DNA of 57,040 nt, from the NCBI GenBank assembly GCA_002478865.1, contig DLJZ01000014.1:56430-113469 (forward strand), read 5' to 3'. The position numbers and the translations under genes were made by a program. Positions 9,305 to 18,849 of this stretch are shown here, piece after piece (position 1 is the stretch's first letter; every line of letters begins with the position of its first letter). The notes under the pieces were generated by a model. That model worked only from the letters and a program-made list of their open reading frames with translations. It was not told the origin of the DNA and did not search any database. The stretch comes from Hungatella sp. UBA7603. Its GTDB lineage: Bacteria; Bacillota; Clostridia; Lachnospirales; Lachnospiraceae.

Positions 9305-10414
9305 ATGGCAGGATCAACACTGGGGACAATATGGAAAGTGACCACCTGGGGAGAATCCCATGGAAGGGGTGTGGGCGTAGTAGTAGACGGTTGTCCAGCA
9401 GGACTTCCTCTTTCTGAAAGTGACATTCAGGTTTATTTAAATAGAAGAAAGCCAGGACAAAGTAAGTTCACCACAAAACGCCAGGAATCAGATGAAGCAG
9501 AGATTCTTTCCGGTGTTTTCGAAGGAAAGACAACTGGGGCTCCTATTTCCATGGTGGTATGGAATACCGATCAGCAATCAAAGGATTATGGCAATATCGA
9601 GAACGTATACCGACCTGGTCATGCGGACTTTACCTTTGATTCCAAATACGGATTCCGTGATTACCGGGGTGGCGGACGGTCCTCAGGAAGAGAGACGACT
9701 GCCAGGGTGGCAGCCGGTGCTATAGCGGCGGCATTCCTAAAACAACTTGGAATTACTGTTACTGCCTATGCAAAGTCAATAGGACCCTATGAAGCAGACC
9801 CGGAACGTTTTAATATAGAAGAAAGAGACAACAACCGTCTTTATATGCCAGATCATGAGATGGCTCTAAAAGCAGAAGCATATTTAGAAGAGATGATGGC
9901 AAAGACCGATTCCGTAGGTGGAGTAGTGGAATGCATCATTGATGGGGTACCTGCTGGCATTGGCGATCCTGTATTTGAAAAATACGACGCAGCCCTTGCT
10001 AAGGCAATCATGTCCATGGGTGCAGTAAAAGGATTTGAGATTGGAGACGGATTTGCCGCTTCTCGTTCCATTGGTTCTGAAAATAACGATCGTTTCATAT
10101 CTGGTAAGGATGGCAAAGTGGAGAAGGCGACCAACCATGCTGGTGGAATCCTTGGAGGAATCAGCGATGGTTCACAGGTGATGTTCCGCGCTGCTTTTAA
10201 GCCAACACCTTCCATTGCCTTACCCCAGAAAACCGTTACAAGACAGGGAGAGGAAACGGAGATTGAAATCAAGGGACGCCATGATCCTATTATTGTTCCA
10301 AGAGCTGTAGTTGTGGTGGAAGCTATGGCAGCTCTTACAACCGCGGACCTGCTTTTGATTAACATGTCATCAAAGATGGACCGGATTGTGTCTTTCTATA
10401 AAAAGGAAAAATAA
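9305..10414 (+). CDS. aroC: chorismate synthase AroC
   Basis: Converts 5-enolpyruvylshikimate-3-phosphate to chorismate, the last step of the shared aromatic pathway, using reduced FMN. The family signatures are clear: GESHGRGVGVVVDGCPAG near the N-terminus, RPGHADFTF with RGGGRSSGRETTARVAAGA in the middle, and an RHDP motif near the end. Length (369) is normal. AAGGAGAG precedes the ATG. No other aromatic genes are adjacent. Confidence 0.97.
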   Translation: MAGSTLGTIWKVTTWGESHGRGVGVVVDGCPAGLPLSESDIQVYLNRRKPGQSKFTTKRQESDEAEILSGVFEGKTTGAPISMVVWNTDQQSKDYGNIENVYRPGHADFTFDSKYGFRDYRGGGRSSGRETTARVAAGAIAAAFLKQLGITVTAYAKSIGPYEADPERFNIEERDNNRLYMPDHEMALKAEAYLEEMMAKTDSVGGVVECIIDGVPAGIGDPVFEKYDAALAKAIMSMGAVKGFEIGDGFAASRSIGSENNDRFISGKDGKVEKATNHAGGILGGISDGSQVMFRAAFKPTPSIALPQKTVTRQGEETEIEIKGRHDPIIVPRAVVVVEAMAALTTADLLLINMSSKMDRIVSFYKKEK

Positions 10415-10440
10415 GGAAGACACTAGCAAGAAGTCACAGG

Positions 10441-10469
10441 TTGATAAAATCCTTTATTTGTGGTATGGT
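10441..10469 (+). promoter_or_regulatory. putative rpiB promoter
   Basis: TTGATA at 10441-10446 and TATGGT at 10464-10469 with a 17-base spacer, in the gap between aroC and rpiB. Confidence 0.5.
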
Positions 10470-10517
10470 AAATGCCGCATATAATATTTATAAAGGACTA
10501 GAAACGGGAGATCAATT

Positions 10518-10961
10518 ATGAAAATCGCAATGGGAAATGACCATACGGCCATAGAAATGAAAGAAGCCATTAAGAAATTTGTGGAAAGCAAGGGATACGA
10601 AGTCATTGATTTTGGAACCAATTCCACAGAAAGCTGTGATTATCCTGCTTATGGTGAGATGGTAGGACGTGCAGTTGCCGATGGAAAAGCAGATCTTGGA
10701 ATTGCAATCTGTGGAACCGGAGTAGGAATCTCTCTTGCCTGCAATAAGGTAAAGGGAATTCGTGCCTGTGTCTGCAGCGAGCCATATACAGCAAAGCTTT
10801 CCAGAATGCACAACAACTCCAATGTACTTTGCTTCGGCGCAAGAGTTATTGGTGATGAGATGGCAAAGATGATCACAGAAGAGTGGTTGGATGCTAAGTA
10901 TGAAGGCGGAAGACATCAAAGACGTGTCGATATGGTAATGGAGATTGAAAATAAGCAGTAA
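10518..10961 (+). CDS. rpiB: ribose-5-phosphate isomerase B
   Basis: Interconverts ribose 5-phosphate and ribulose 5-phosphate in the pentose phosphate pathway. The 147-residue RpiB/LacAB fold begins with KIAMGNDHTAIEMK. It holds the active-site cysteine region GIAICGTGVGISLACNK near residue 68 and ends with the usual HQRRVDMV tail. Sugar specificity within the RpiB/LacA/LacB family cannot be fixed by eye, but a lone gene of this size is most often RpiB. A terminator follows. Confidence 0.92.
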   Translation: MKIAMGNDHTAIEMKEAIKKFVESKGYEVIDFGTNSTESCDYPAYGEMVGRAVADGKADLGIAICGTGVGISLACNKVKGIRACVCSEPYTAKLSRMHNNSNVLCFGARVIGDEMAKMITEEWLDAKYEGGRHQRRVDMVMEIENKQ

Positions 10962-10981
10962 AACCTTATAAGGATACGAAG

Positions 10982-11025
10982 AAGGGGCTGCGTACTAATT
11001 AATTAGTGCGACAGCTCCTTTTCTC
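10982..11025 (+). terminator. intrinsic terminator after rpiB
   Basis: A long imperfect stem (AAGGGGCTG...ACTAATT paired with AATTAGTGCGACAGCTCCTT) followed by TTCT. Confidence 0.75.
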
Positions 11026-11124
11026 TGTCTCATATAAAAGACAAGTGATTTCTATCTATACAACCCATTCCCAGAATGCTACAATCAAAGAAGAAAACAA
11101 CAGATGAGGAGAGGAGAATCCAGG

Positions 11125-11988
11125 ATGATAAAAATTGGATTTATCGGTGTTGGTATCATGGGCAAGTCCATGGTGAGAAACTTAATGAAGGCAGGCTTTG
11201 AGGTAGGCATCTATACGAGAACCAGAGAAAAAGCAGAGGATATCATAAACGAAGGTGCTCTCTGGTATCCAGATGCGGCTTCCTGTGCTTCTGGGAAAGA
11301 CTTTGTGATTACCATTGTTGGGTATCCTTCTGATGTAGAAGAGGTTTATTTTGGAGAAAAGGGTATCCTTTTAGGAGCTGATCCTGGGACCTGTCTCATT
11401 GATATGACAACCACTAGTCCGGAGCTTGCAAAGCGAATTTATGAAGAGGCAGGTAAAAAGGGCTTAAAAGCCATGGATGCCCCAGTCACTGGAGGGGACT
11501 TAGGTGCCAGGGAAGGAACGCTTACCATATTAGCAGGAGGCGATAAGGAAGATTTTGATCGCTGCCTTCCAGTCTTTGAGGCCATGGGAAAGGCCATTCG
11601 CTATACGGGAGGGCCAGGCAACGGTCAGCATACGAAGATGTGCAACCAGATCGCCATCGCAGGTTCTATCGCAGGTGTTTGTGAGGCGATAAACTACGCC
11701 AGAGCCAATGGGCTTGATGATAGGAATATGGTGGAATCTATAGCCACTGGAGCCGCCGGAAGCGCTCAGTTAAATCTACAGGCTCCAAAGATTCTTTCCG
11801 AAGATTTTGAACCTGGATTTTTCATCAAGCATTTTATTAAGGATATGAAGATTGCAGAAGAAGAGGCGAATCGGTCTGGAATCAGCCTTGGAGTCCTAAC
11901 CTATGTCCGGTCCATGTATGAGAACATGGAGGAAAATGGGCAAGGAGATGAGGGGACTCAGGCTTTAATCAAATATTACCAGTGGTAA
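11125..11988 (+). CDS. NAD(P)-dependent beta-hydroxyacid dehydrogenase (GarR/3-hydroxyisobutyrate dehydrogenase family)
   Basis: A 287-residue oxidoreductase acting on 3-hydroxy acids such as tartronate semialdehyde or 3-hydroxyisobutyrate. The Rossmann motif GFIGVGIMGKSM is at the N-terminus. The substrate-binding signature DAPVTGGDLGAREGTL lies near residue 120, and the catalytic lysine sits in GNGQHTKMCNQI near 175. The start at 11125 gives the standard N-terminus; seven extra in-frame codons upstream contain the ribosome site. No pathway neighbours are present to fix the substrate. Confidence 0.88.
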   Translation: MIKIGFIGVGIMGKSMVRNLMKAGFEVGIYTRTREKAEDIINEGALWYPDAASCASGKDFVITIVGYPSDVEEVYFGEKGILLGADPGTCLIDMTTTSPELAKRIYEEAGKKGLKAMDAPVTGGDLGAREGTLTILAGGDKEDFDRCLPVFEAMGKAIRYTGGPGNGQHTKMCNQIAIAGSIAGVCEAINYARANGLDDRNMVESIATGAAGSAQLNLQAPKILSEDFEPGFFIKHFIKDMKIAEEEANRSGISLGVLTYVRSMYENMEENGQGDEGTQALIKYYQW

Positions 11989-12068
11989 GTTTGTTAAGGA
12001 CTCTTTTATAGCAAATTTATGGGGTAATGCAAACAGCAGAAATTTAATATCAGGTTTGGGAGGTAGAC

Positions 12069-12674
12069 ATGAATGCAGGAGATATGATAGCATTTGGCAG
12101 TTACGATTGGCGAGTACTTGACATACAAAACAATTCGGCGTTGATTATAACCGAACGTATGATAGAACAGCGTTCTTACCATAATGCTTATAAGGATATA
12201 ACGTGGGCTGACTGCTCCTTAAGAAAATATCTTAATGGTGAATTCTATGACAAATTCAACGTAGCTGATAAATCAAGGATCATTCCTGTGATTAATAAAA
12301 ATCCTGACAATCAGTGGTATGGTTCAATAGGCGGAGCAGATACGCAGGACAGCATATTTTTATTAAGCATTGAAGAAGCTGTGTGCCAATATTTCGGTGA
12401 CAGCAGTTCAAAGTTATATAGCAAGGGGGAAAATCAAAGATATTGGTTTGAAAGAAAAGATGAAAATAACAGTAAACGAATAGCAAGATTAGAGGGTAAA
12501 GAAGGCAAGTCTTGGTGGTGGCTTCGTTCGCCGGGCCGGGTGAATATAAAAGCCGTGTACATCCATGGTGACGGTAATATAGGTATCCAAGGCAACAATA
12601 TATTGAAAGGCAATATCAGCGATGGCAGATGTACGGGAGGTGTCCGTCCTGCTTTGTGGCTGAAACTGTTGTAA
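12069..12674 (+). CDS. DUF6273 domain protein
   Basis: A 201-residue protein with the recognisable DUF6273 pattern: an opening FGSYDWRVLDIQ, a central WADCSLRKYLN, a WWWLRSPG segment and a closing VRPALWLKL. The family is common in gut clostridia and often found near mobile elements. Its function is unknown. No signal peptide or membrane helix is seen. GGGAGG precedes the ATG and a strong terminator follows. Confidence 0.8.
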   Translation: MNAGDMIAFGSYDWRVLDIQNNSALIITERMIEQRSYHNAYKDITWADCSLRKYLNGEFYDKFNVADKSRIIPVINKNPDNQWYGSIGGADTQDSIFLLSIEEAVCQYFGDSSSKLYSKGENQRYWFERKDENNSKRIARLEGKEGKSWWWLRSPGRVNIKAVYIHGDGNIGIQGNNILKGNISDGRCTGGVRPALWLKLL

Positions 12675-12708
12675 TTTTCAGGAAATGGGCTTTGCCCCCA
12701 ATTAGATA

Positions 12709-12738
12709 CAGGCCAGAAATTTCTGGCCTGCTCTTTTT
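12709..12738. terminator. terminator between DUF6273 gene and lepB
   Basis: A perfect 11-bp inverted repeat (CAGGCCAGAAA/TTTCTGGCCTG) with no spacer, followed by CTCTTTTTT. It serves the plus-strand gene; the convergent lepB ends directly beside it. Confidence 0.8.
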
Positions 12739-13304
12739 TATTGAATTTTTTTAATGGACGGATAATATCGGAATAAGACCTTTGCAATGATCTTGTTCTT
12801 TTTCACATATTTATGATCCCATCTTCTGGCATCAGCGGAGAAATTACGGTTATCTCCAAGCATAAAATAGGAATCCTCAGGAACCTTAAAGCTTGCATCT
12901 GGTTCTGGTTCCATAGCCTCTGGTAAGTACGGCTCGTCTAATGGAGTCTCAGATCCATTTAAGTAAACCTTTCCGTTTCGTATATCAACGGTGTCTCCTG
13001 GCAGTCCGATGATTCTCTTGACATAATAAGTCTTGCCGGTTGGGTCGTCAGGAAAGTGGAAGATGACCACATCGTCGCGCTGTGGATCAGAAAAGTAATA
13101 AGAAAGCCTGGATCCGATGACCCGGTCTCCTGTCATAATTGTCTTTTCCATGGATCCGCTTGGCACTCTGCTATTAGCAATGATAAGGTTATTAAGCACA
13201 AACGCAATGGCAGCTGCAATGACGATGATCTTAATCCAACTTATGATCTCTTCTTTCCAGTTAAACGGTTTCTGCTCTTCTGGCATGTTTTCGTTTTTCT
13301 TCAT
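12738..13304 (-). CDS. lepB: signal peptidase I
   Basis: Membrane serine protease that removes signal peptides from exported proteins. One N-terminal membrane helix spans about residues 24-42. The catalytic serine is in PSGSME (Ser51) and the general-base lysine in YYVKRIIGLPGD (Lys96). The conserved GDNRNFSADARRW box lies near residue 150. Length (188) fits the Gram-positive SipS-type enzyme. Confidence 0.95.
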   Translation of the reverse strand: MKKNENMPEEQKPFNWKEEIISWIKIIVIAAAIAFVLNNLIIANSRVPSGSMEKTIMTGDRVIGSRLSYYFSDPQRDDVVIFHFPDDPTGKTYYVKRIIGLPGDTVDIRNGKVYLNGSETPLDEPYLPEAMEPEPDASFKVPEDSYFMLGDNRNFSADARRWDHKYVKKNKIIAKVLFRYYPSIKKIQ

Positions 13305-13478
13305 ATTGTTCTCTTCTTTTCTCTGCTATTTGGTTCCTCATTGAGTTTATATGAGTTTTGGACATAACGCAAGGGGGTTCACAAAATGGTAAGAAAATAT
13401 TCACAAACATTCCATGAAATAGCCACAATATTGCGGTAATCTTAATGTATCGGATTTTGTACATAAGGAGGAGGGCCT

Positions 13479-14567
13479 TTGGAAGATAAGAAGAAGGAGA
13501 ACATCCGGTTTCTCATCGCTTCTGCGGTGATGTTTTTTATTTCTATGCTTTTGCAGATTATGGCAAGAAATATTCCGGGATTTGGAGAGTGGTATTCCAG
13601 ATCTATATATCCTTTTTTTGTCGGGATCCTGGGAGGGGTCACCGGTTTGCTTCCCTTTGCTCTTTTAGAGATACTTACGTTTCTTCTCATTCTGTTTTTC
13701 CTGTATTATTCCATACGTTTTATTCGAAGCCCTAAGAGGATTTTGATTGGCAGTATTTTTTCCCTTACCCTTTTTTTCTTTTTATTTACCATCAATTGTG
13801 GTGTAAACTATTACCGGAGACCATTTTCGGTTTATTCCGGTTTGACCATTAAGGAGTCTTCCATGGAGGACTTAGTGGACCTTTGTGAAACTCTTACGCT
13901 ATCCTTAAATGAGATGGCAGAGGCTGGGGTATTAGATAACTTTGATCGAAAGCAGGCAAGGATAGAAAGTGTTGTTTCTATGAAACGGCTGGGGGAGAGA
14001 TATCCTGCGCTGAATGGCTTTTATCCTCAGCCAAAGCCATTGATTTGGTCTTATGTATTCTCCATCCAGCAGCTTTGCGGGCAGTATTCTCCGTTCACAG
14101 CGGAGGCAGTCTATAACCGCTCCATGCCAGATTACAACATACCACATACTCTTTGTCATGAGTTGTCTCACTTGAGGGGATTTATGAGAGAGGATGAGGC
14201 TAATTTTATCGGTTATCTGGCCTGTATCAGTTCCGATGATTTTGGGTTCCAATACAGTGGCTATCTCACGGGGTGGATCTATGCCACTAATGCCCTGTCA
14301 AAAGCCAATCCACAAGCATATGCTGAGATTTCAGATATGCTTTCTGACCGAGTTTGGATGGATTTAAGGTATAACTTAGAATTTTGGGGCAAATATGAAG
14401 GAAAGACAGCTCAGGTGTCTAACCAGCTTAATGATGCATATTTAAAGCTAAACAGCCAGTCAGATGGAGTCAAAAGCTATGGAAGAATGGTGGACTTGAT
14501 GCTGGCATACAACAGATCCGAACGCGGATCTGATTCACAATCTATTGAAATAATCCGCAGGGAATGA
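13479..14567 (+). CDS. DUF3810 membrane protein with zinc-peptidase motif
   Basis: A 362-residue protein with three hydrophobic helices in the first ~110 residues and an extracytoplasmic domain. That domain holds HELSH at residues 227-231 with a downstream acidic EDEANF, the pattern of a zincin metallopeptidase. This matches DUF3810. The enzymatic role is not established for the family. The start is TTG at 13479, chosen because AAGGAGGAGG lies directly upstream and no ATG fits. Confidence 0.8.
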   Translation: MEDKKKENIRFLIASAVMFFISMLLQIMARNIPGFGEWYSRSIYPFFVGILGGVTGLLPFALLEILTFLLILFFLYYSIRFIRSPKRILIGSIFSLTLFFFLFTINCGVNYYRRPFSVYSGLTIKESSMEDLVDLCETLTLSLNEMAEAGVLDNFDRKQARIESVVSMKRLGERYPALNGFYPQPKPLIWSYVFSIQQLCGQYSPFTAEAVYNRSMPDYNIPHTLCHELSHLRGFMREDEANFIGYLACISSDDFGFQYSGYLTGWIYATNALSKANPQAYAEISDMLSDRVWMDLRYNLEFWGKYEGKTAQVSNQLNDAYLKLNSQSDGVKSYGRMVDLMLAYNRSERGSDSQSIEIIRRE

Positions 14568-14618
14568 TAAAATAAGCATATTTCCAGACGGAAAAAGAAT
14601 GAATTAGGAGATAAGAAA

Positions 14619-15527
14619 ATGATATTATATATGCTTGCTGATGCTGCGGCAGATGAATCTCTGGCGGCTTTAACGGAGGAGATTCAGGATAATCTAGAGC
14701 AATTAAAGCCCAATGTCCTTCTTGAGACCATCAAGGGCTGGGGGCCGCATCTTATCGCTTTTGGTCTGAAGGTATTATTTGCCCTGATTATCTTTTTTAT
14801 TGGATCCAGGATAATTAAGATCATTCGTAGCATTATGGAACGTTCTTTCAAGAAAATGGATATGGAAGTTAGTGTAAGGAAGTTTCTTCTATCTGTGTTC
14901 AATGCTTTACTCTACTGCGTTCTTGTCTTTACCATTGCAGTACAGATTGGAGTTAATTCAGCTTCCATTGTAGCTCTCTTTGGTTCCGCCAGTATTGCTA
15001 TTGGACTTGCGGTACAGGGAAGCCTGGCAAACTTTGCTGGGGGAGTCTTAATTCTCTTGATGAAGCCCTTTCGGGTAGGAGATTATATTATTTCGAAAGA
15101 TGGAGAAGGAACGGTGCGCACCATTGGTCTTGTGTATACGGTGCTAACTACAGCGGATAATAAGCAAGTAGTCATTCCAAATGGAACCCTGTCTAATTCT
15201 GCTTTGACCAATGTTACTGCCATGGACAAGCGCAGACTTGACGTGTTGGTACGGATTAGCTATGGTTCAGATTTAATAAAGGCAAAGAATATTATAGAAG
15301 AAGTTATAAATGACAACATTGGAATTATAAAAGAAGATCCCATGGAGGTATTTGTTAGTGATCTTACGGATCAATTCGTGATTATCGGTGGCAGAGGCTG
15401 GACTCTTAGGGAAAATTATTGGACCGTGAGAGGGGACATTCTAGAACAGATCAAGCTTCGTTTGGAGGAAGAGGGAATCGAGTTATCCTTCCATCCTTTA
15501 GGTATTTACGGAAAAGAACCGCTGTAA
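14619..15527 (+). CDS. small-conductance mechanosensitive channel (MscS family)
   Basis: Membrane channel that opens under tension to release solutes on osmotic downshock. About three N-terminal helices lead into the pore helix SIVALFGSASIAIGLAVQGSLANFAGG. The beta domain opens with KPFRVGDYI, then a cytoplasmic vestibule follows to residue 302. Length is typical of the core family. TAGGAG precedes the ATG. It lies close behind the DUF3810 gene and may share its transcript. Confidence 0.92.
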   Translation: MILYMLADAAADESLAALTEEIQDNLEQLKPNVLLETIKGWGPHLIAFGLKVLFALIIFFIGSRIIKIIRSIMERSFKKMDMEVSVRKFLLSVFNALLYCVLVFTIAVQIGVNSASIVALFGSASIAIGLAVQGSLANFAGGVLILLMKPFRVGDYIISKDGEGTVRTIGLVYTVLTTADNKQVVIPNGTLSNSALTNVTAMDKRRLDVLVRISYGSDLIKAKNIIEEVINDNIGIIKEDPMEVFVSDLTDQFVIIGGRGWTLRENYWTVRGDILEQIKLRLEEEGIELSFHPLGIYGKEPL

Positions 15528-15844
15528 ATAAGCCGTTTTGAGATTTTGAGTCAAGAAGTCTAATGATAAAGACCTTTTGACTCTTTTTTGTTATACTGTC
15601 CATAATAAATCATGGAATGATAGAGAAAGGCACTGAGGTTTTTTTCTCATACCTCTATAATGACTCATTAGAAGGAAATAGAAAGGTATTATATATAAGC
15701 ATGGCAATATGATATTAATAGGGAATTTGTCTTAGAAAGTATAAAAGATTTAGTAGCTATCAACAATGATAGTCTACACAAAATAAAAATGAGGTCTCGT
15801 AAATGAAAATCAGTGGAATGTAAGAAAGGAAATGGATACGTAAT
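15528..15844. other. intergenic gap
   Basis: 317 bases without a credible gene. It contains the MscS terminator at its left side, a small hairpin around 15636-15654 and a TATAAT at 15656-15661 that lacks a clear -35 box. The remainder is AT-rich and shows nothing I can name. Confidence 0.5.
15548..15589 (+). terminator. terminator after mscS
   Basis: A 13-bp imperfect stem (GAGTCAAGAAGTC with GACCTTTTGACTC), 10-base loop, followed by TTTTTT. Confidence 0.8.
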
Positions 15845-16252
15845 ATGAAGATGAAAAAGAAGCTTTTATGTGCGGCAGGAATTATCCTTACAGCTATTGG
15901 AGCCGTGGGCGCAGTCGTACCGCTGCTCCCTGCATTCCCTTTTTTAATGGGGGCGATGTTTTGCTTTGCAAGGAGTAGCGATAAGATGAATGCCTGGTTT
16001 TTAAATACTAGCCTTTATAAGAATCACCTGGAAAGCTATGTAAAAAAGCGGGCAATGACCATAAAGACAAAACTCACACTTTCCACAAGCTTAACCATGG
16101 CAATGGCATTCGGATTCTTTGCCATGCACCGAATTCCGGTAGGCCAGATCATTCTGGTAATTGTATGGCTGTTTCATATCCTGTTCTTTATCTTTGGAAT
16201 TAAAACTTTAAAGGTAGAAACCACAGTGGATATTCCGCCCCAGGTTGATTAA
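15845..16252 (+). CDS. DUF454 (YbaN-like) membrane protein
   Basis: A 135-residue membrane protein with the DUF454 signature: an N-terminal helix rich in glycine and proline (GAVVPLLPAFPFLMGAMFCFARSS), then the short soluble segment NTSLYKNHLESYV and two further helices. Its role is unknown. No close partner gene is present; the downstream gene is convergent. Confidence 0.85.
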   Translation: MKMKKKLLCAAGIILTAIGAVGAVVPLLPAFPFLMGAMFCFARSSDKMNAWFLNTSLYKNHLESYVKKRAMTIKTKLTLSTSLTMAMAFGFFAMHRIPVGQIILVIVWLFHILFFIFGIKTLKVETTVDIPPQVD

Positions 16253-16264
16253 CGGTTATGGGGA

Positions 16265-17011
16265 TTACTGAATGCTATAAGACACAGTAACCTCAGCCTC
16301 AACATCAAGCTGTCCTGGTTCTACTGCTATGGATTTCGCATCTGCCTGAGCTCCAAGTCCTGCGGCTTCATTGCCTTCATAGCGAATATTGCTATAAGAA
16401 CTTAATTCTTCTACTTTTGTAATCGCTCCAAGGGAAACACCACTTGCTGCTGCGATGGCATCTGCCTTTGCTTTGGAAGAAGTAACGGCCTTCTTTAATG
16501 CTTCCTGATAGCTTTCTTCGTATTTGCTGGATTTATAAGCAATGTGATCAATGTTATTGATGCCTGCTTCAATACTTGAAGCAACCAAAGTACCTAACTT
16601 ATCCATAGGAAGATCAGAAACAGTAATTCCTGTACGCATCTCATATCCAGTGATCTTTTGTCCTGAGGTATAATCATAAATAGGATTTAATCCGTAGTTT
16701 GAAGTCTGAATGGATTTTTCATCTATCCCAGCCTTTTTTAAGAAATCAATGACTCTGTTCACATCTTCGGTGTTTTTATCTTGAGCTCCCATAGCATCTT
16801 CGGCCTGTGTAGAAACGGAGTAGCTTACTTCCGCCATATCAGGAACCACCTTTACTTTCTCAGTACTCTGTACCTGAATGGTATGATTCAATTTATTATC
16901 AGTTGATACATTGGCAGCAGGAGCTGCAGTTGGTTGTGTAGCACATGCGGTAAGACCCATAGTTGCAGCGGCTATGACGATGGCTGCCAGTGGTTTATTT
17001 ATTTTTCTCAT
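16265..17011 (-). CDS. SIMPL-domain (DUF541) lipoprotein
   Basis: A 248-residue exported protein with a lipobox LTAC at about residues 20-23 and a short Ala/Pro/Thr linker. The SIMPL domain starts TIQVQSTEKVKVVPDMAEVSYSV and ends EAEVTVSYSIQ. Family members are surface or periplasmic oligomers of poorly known role, some linked to stress. AGGAGG precedes the ATG. Confidence 0.88.
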   Translation of the reverse strand: MRKINKPLAAIVIAAATMGLTACATQPTAAPAANVSTDNKLNHTIQVQSTEKVKVVPDMAEVSYSVSTQAEDAMGAQDKNTEDVNRVIDFLKKAGIDEKSIQTSNYGLNPIYDYTSGQKITGYEMRTGITVSDLPMDKLGTLVASSIEAGINNIDHIAYKSSKYEESYQEALKKAVTSSKAKADAIAAASGVSLGAITKVEELSSYSNIRYEGNEAAGLGAQADAKSIAVEPGQLDVEAEVTVSYSIQ

Positions 17012-17278
17012 AATAGTTACCTCCTTTTCTTACCTTTATTTTACAGGAAAAATGGAAATCGTGTATTTCTTTTCTCTTAACATTCCAGGTCTAAATTCCT
17101 AGGTTTTGATTACAGATTTATGACATAGTTCATAATTCATCTCAATGGACATGAAAAGGAAGAAATTAGCAAGCTGGGGCCAAAAACCATTGTATTTCTA
17201 CCGCCTCCGTGTTACTGTGTAAACAGATAGAATAGGGTGATATTTAAATGAAAAAATGGGGACAAAAGGAGAAGATAT

Positions 17279-18763
17279 ATGCGGGAATGCGGTATGTTGC
17301 TTCCGGTGGCAAGCCTTCCATCAAGGTATGGGATCGGAGCATTTTCAAAAGAGGCATATGAGTTTGTGGATCAATTAAAAAGAGCAGGCCAAAAGTACTG
17401 GCAGATCCTGCCTCTTGGGCCAACAGGCTACGGGGATTCCCCTTACCAGTCTTTTTCTGCATTTGCAGGAAATCCATATTTCATTGATTTAACAGAGCTT
17501 ATAAAGGAAGAGTTACTGACTGAGGAAGAATGTGAAGCAGCAGATTTTGGTGGTGATTTAAGATATATCGATTATGAAAAGCTGTACTATAACCGTTATC
17601 CTTTATTAAAGAAGGCTTACGCTCGCTGGAAGACTCAAGGTCATACTTCAAAGGAGGCAGTGGAAGCTCTGGGAGAGGAAACTGCCCTTTACTGCTTTTA
17701 CATGGCTCTTAAAGATCACTTTGAGGGAAAGAGCTGGATCCACTGGGATGAGGACATTCGTCTAAAAACCCCTGAGGCAATTTCAAGGTATGAAGAGGAG
17801 TTAAAGGAAGAGATCGGCCTTTACGCTTTTCTTCAAATGAAATTTACGGAGCAATGGGAAAAATTAAAGTCCTATGCTACAAACAACGGCATCCGCATGA
17901 TTGGGGATATGCCTATTTATGTGGCCTTTGACAGTGCAGATACCTGGTCTCACCCAGAACTGTTTCAGTTTGATGAAGAAAACAATCCCTTAGCCGTGGC
18001 CGGTTGCCCCCCAGATGGATTCTCACCGACGGGACAGCTTTGGGGAAACCCTTTATATCGTTGGGGATATCATAAGGAAACTGGCTATGTATGGTGGAAA
18101 AAGCGAATGGAATACAGTTTTCACCTATACGATGTGGTGCGTGTGGATCATTTCAGGGGATTTGATGAATATTATTCCATACCCGCAGGGAGTGAGAATG
18201 CCATAAACGGGGCCTGGGAAAAGGGCCCAGGTATTGATTTCTTCCAAGAGATGAAAAAGACCTTCGGAGATTTAAATATCATAGCGGAGGATCTGGGCTT
18301 TCTTACGCCTTCCGTTCGGGATTTATTAAAGGAAACTGGCTATCCTGGTATGAAGGTGCTGGAGTTTGCATTTAATTCTTGGGAAGAGAGTGACTATCTA
18401 CCCCATAACCACACCCAGAACAGTGTGGTGTACACAGGGACTCACGATAATGACACCTTAAAAAGCTGGTACCATGGCCTATCACAAGAGGATCGTAAGT
18501 TTGCTGATAATTACTTAAACACAAAAGATTCCTCGGAGGAACAGATATCCTGGAATTATATTCGTGTTGCGCTTCAGAGTGTAGCTAGTCTTGCCATCAT
18601 ACCTGTTCAGGATTATCTGGGTCTTGGCTGCGAAGCTCGGATTAACGAGCCTTCTACCCTGGGGAAAAACTGGCGGTTTCGCCTGCTTCCTGGAGAGCTG
18701 ACCGAAGAGGTCCTAAACAGATGCAGAGAATTAACCTTTCTCTACGGTAGGGGAAGAGATTAA
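17279..18763 (+). CDS. malQ: 4-alpha-glucanotransferase (amylomaltase)
   Basis: Transfers maltodextrin units between glucans in the cytoplasm (GH77). The protein opens with CGMLLPVASLPSRYGIGAF. The catalytic nucleophile region VRVDHFRGF, the acid in IIAEDLGF and the transition-state stabiliser region TGTHDNDTLKSWY are all intact. Length (494) is standard. AAAGGAGAAG precedes the ATG. No other glycogen or maltose genes are adjacent here. Confidence 0.96.
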   Translation: MRECGMLLPVASLPSRYGIGAFSKEAYEFVDQLKRAGQKYWQILPLGPTGYGDSPYQSFSAFAGNPYFIDLTELIKEELLTEEECEAADFGGDLRYIDYEKLYYNRYPLLKKAYARWKTQGHTSKEAVEALGEETALYCFYMALKDHFEGKSWIHWDEDIRLKTPEAISRYEEELKEEIGLYAFLQMKFTEQWEKLKSYATNNGIRMIGDMPIYVAFDSADTWSHPELFQFDEENNPLAVAGCPPDGFSPTGQLWGNPLYRWGYHKETGYVWWKKRMEYSFHLYDVVRVDHFRGFDEYYSIPAGSENAINGAWEKGPGIDFFQEMKKTFGDLNIIAEDLGFLTPSVRDLLKETGYPGMKVLEFAFNSWEESDYLPHNHTQNSVVYTGTHDNDTLKSWYHGLSQEDRKFADNYLNTKDSSEEQISWNYIRVALQSVASLAIIPVQDYLGLGCEARINEPSTLGKNWRFRLLPGELTEEVLNRCRELTFLYGRGRD

Positions 18764-18825
18764 AAAAGAGATTCCAAGAAGTGGAGGTCATTAGCCGTTT
18801 CCATACTTCTTGGAATCTCTTTTCT
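18763..18825. terminator. bidirectional terminator after malQ
   Basis: A 19-20-bp stem built from AAAAAGAGATTCCAAGAAGT and its near-exact complement, with an A-run on the left and a T-run on the right. It lies between malQ and the convergent membrane-protein gene. Confidence 0.85.
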
Positions 18826-18849
18826 ATTTGATATCATTCTGATTTTAAT

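Noticed and set aside
9853..10365. Long reverse-strand frame inside aroC
   Set aside because: It is a mirror of aroC codon bias, with low-complexity Ser/Ala/Pro composition and no ribosome site.
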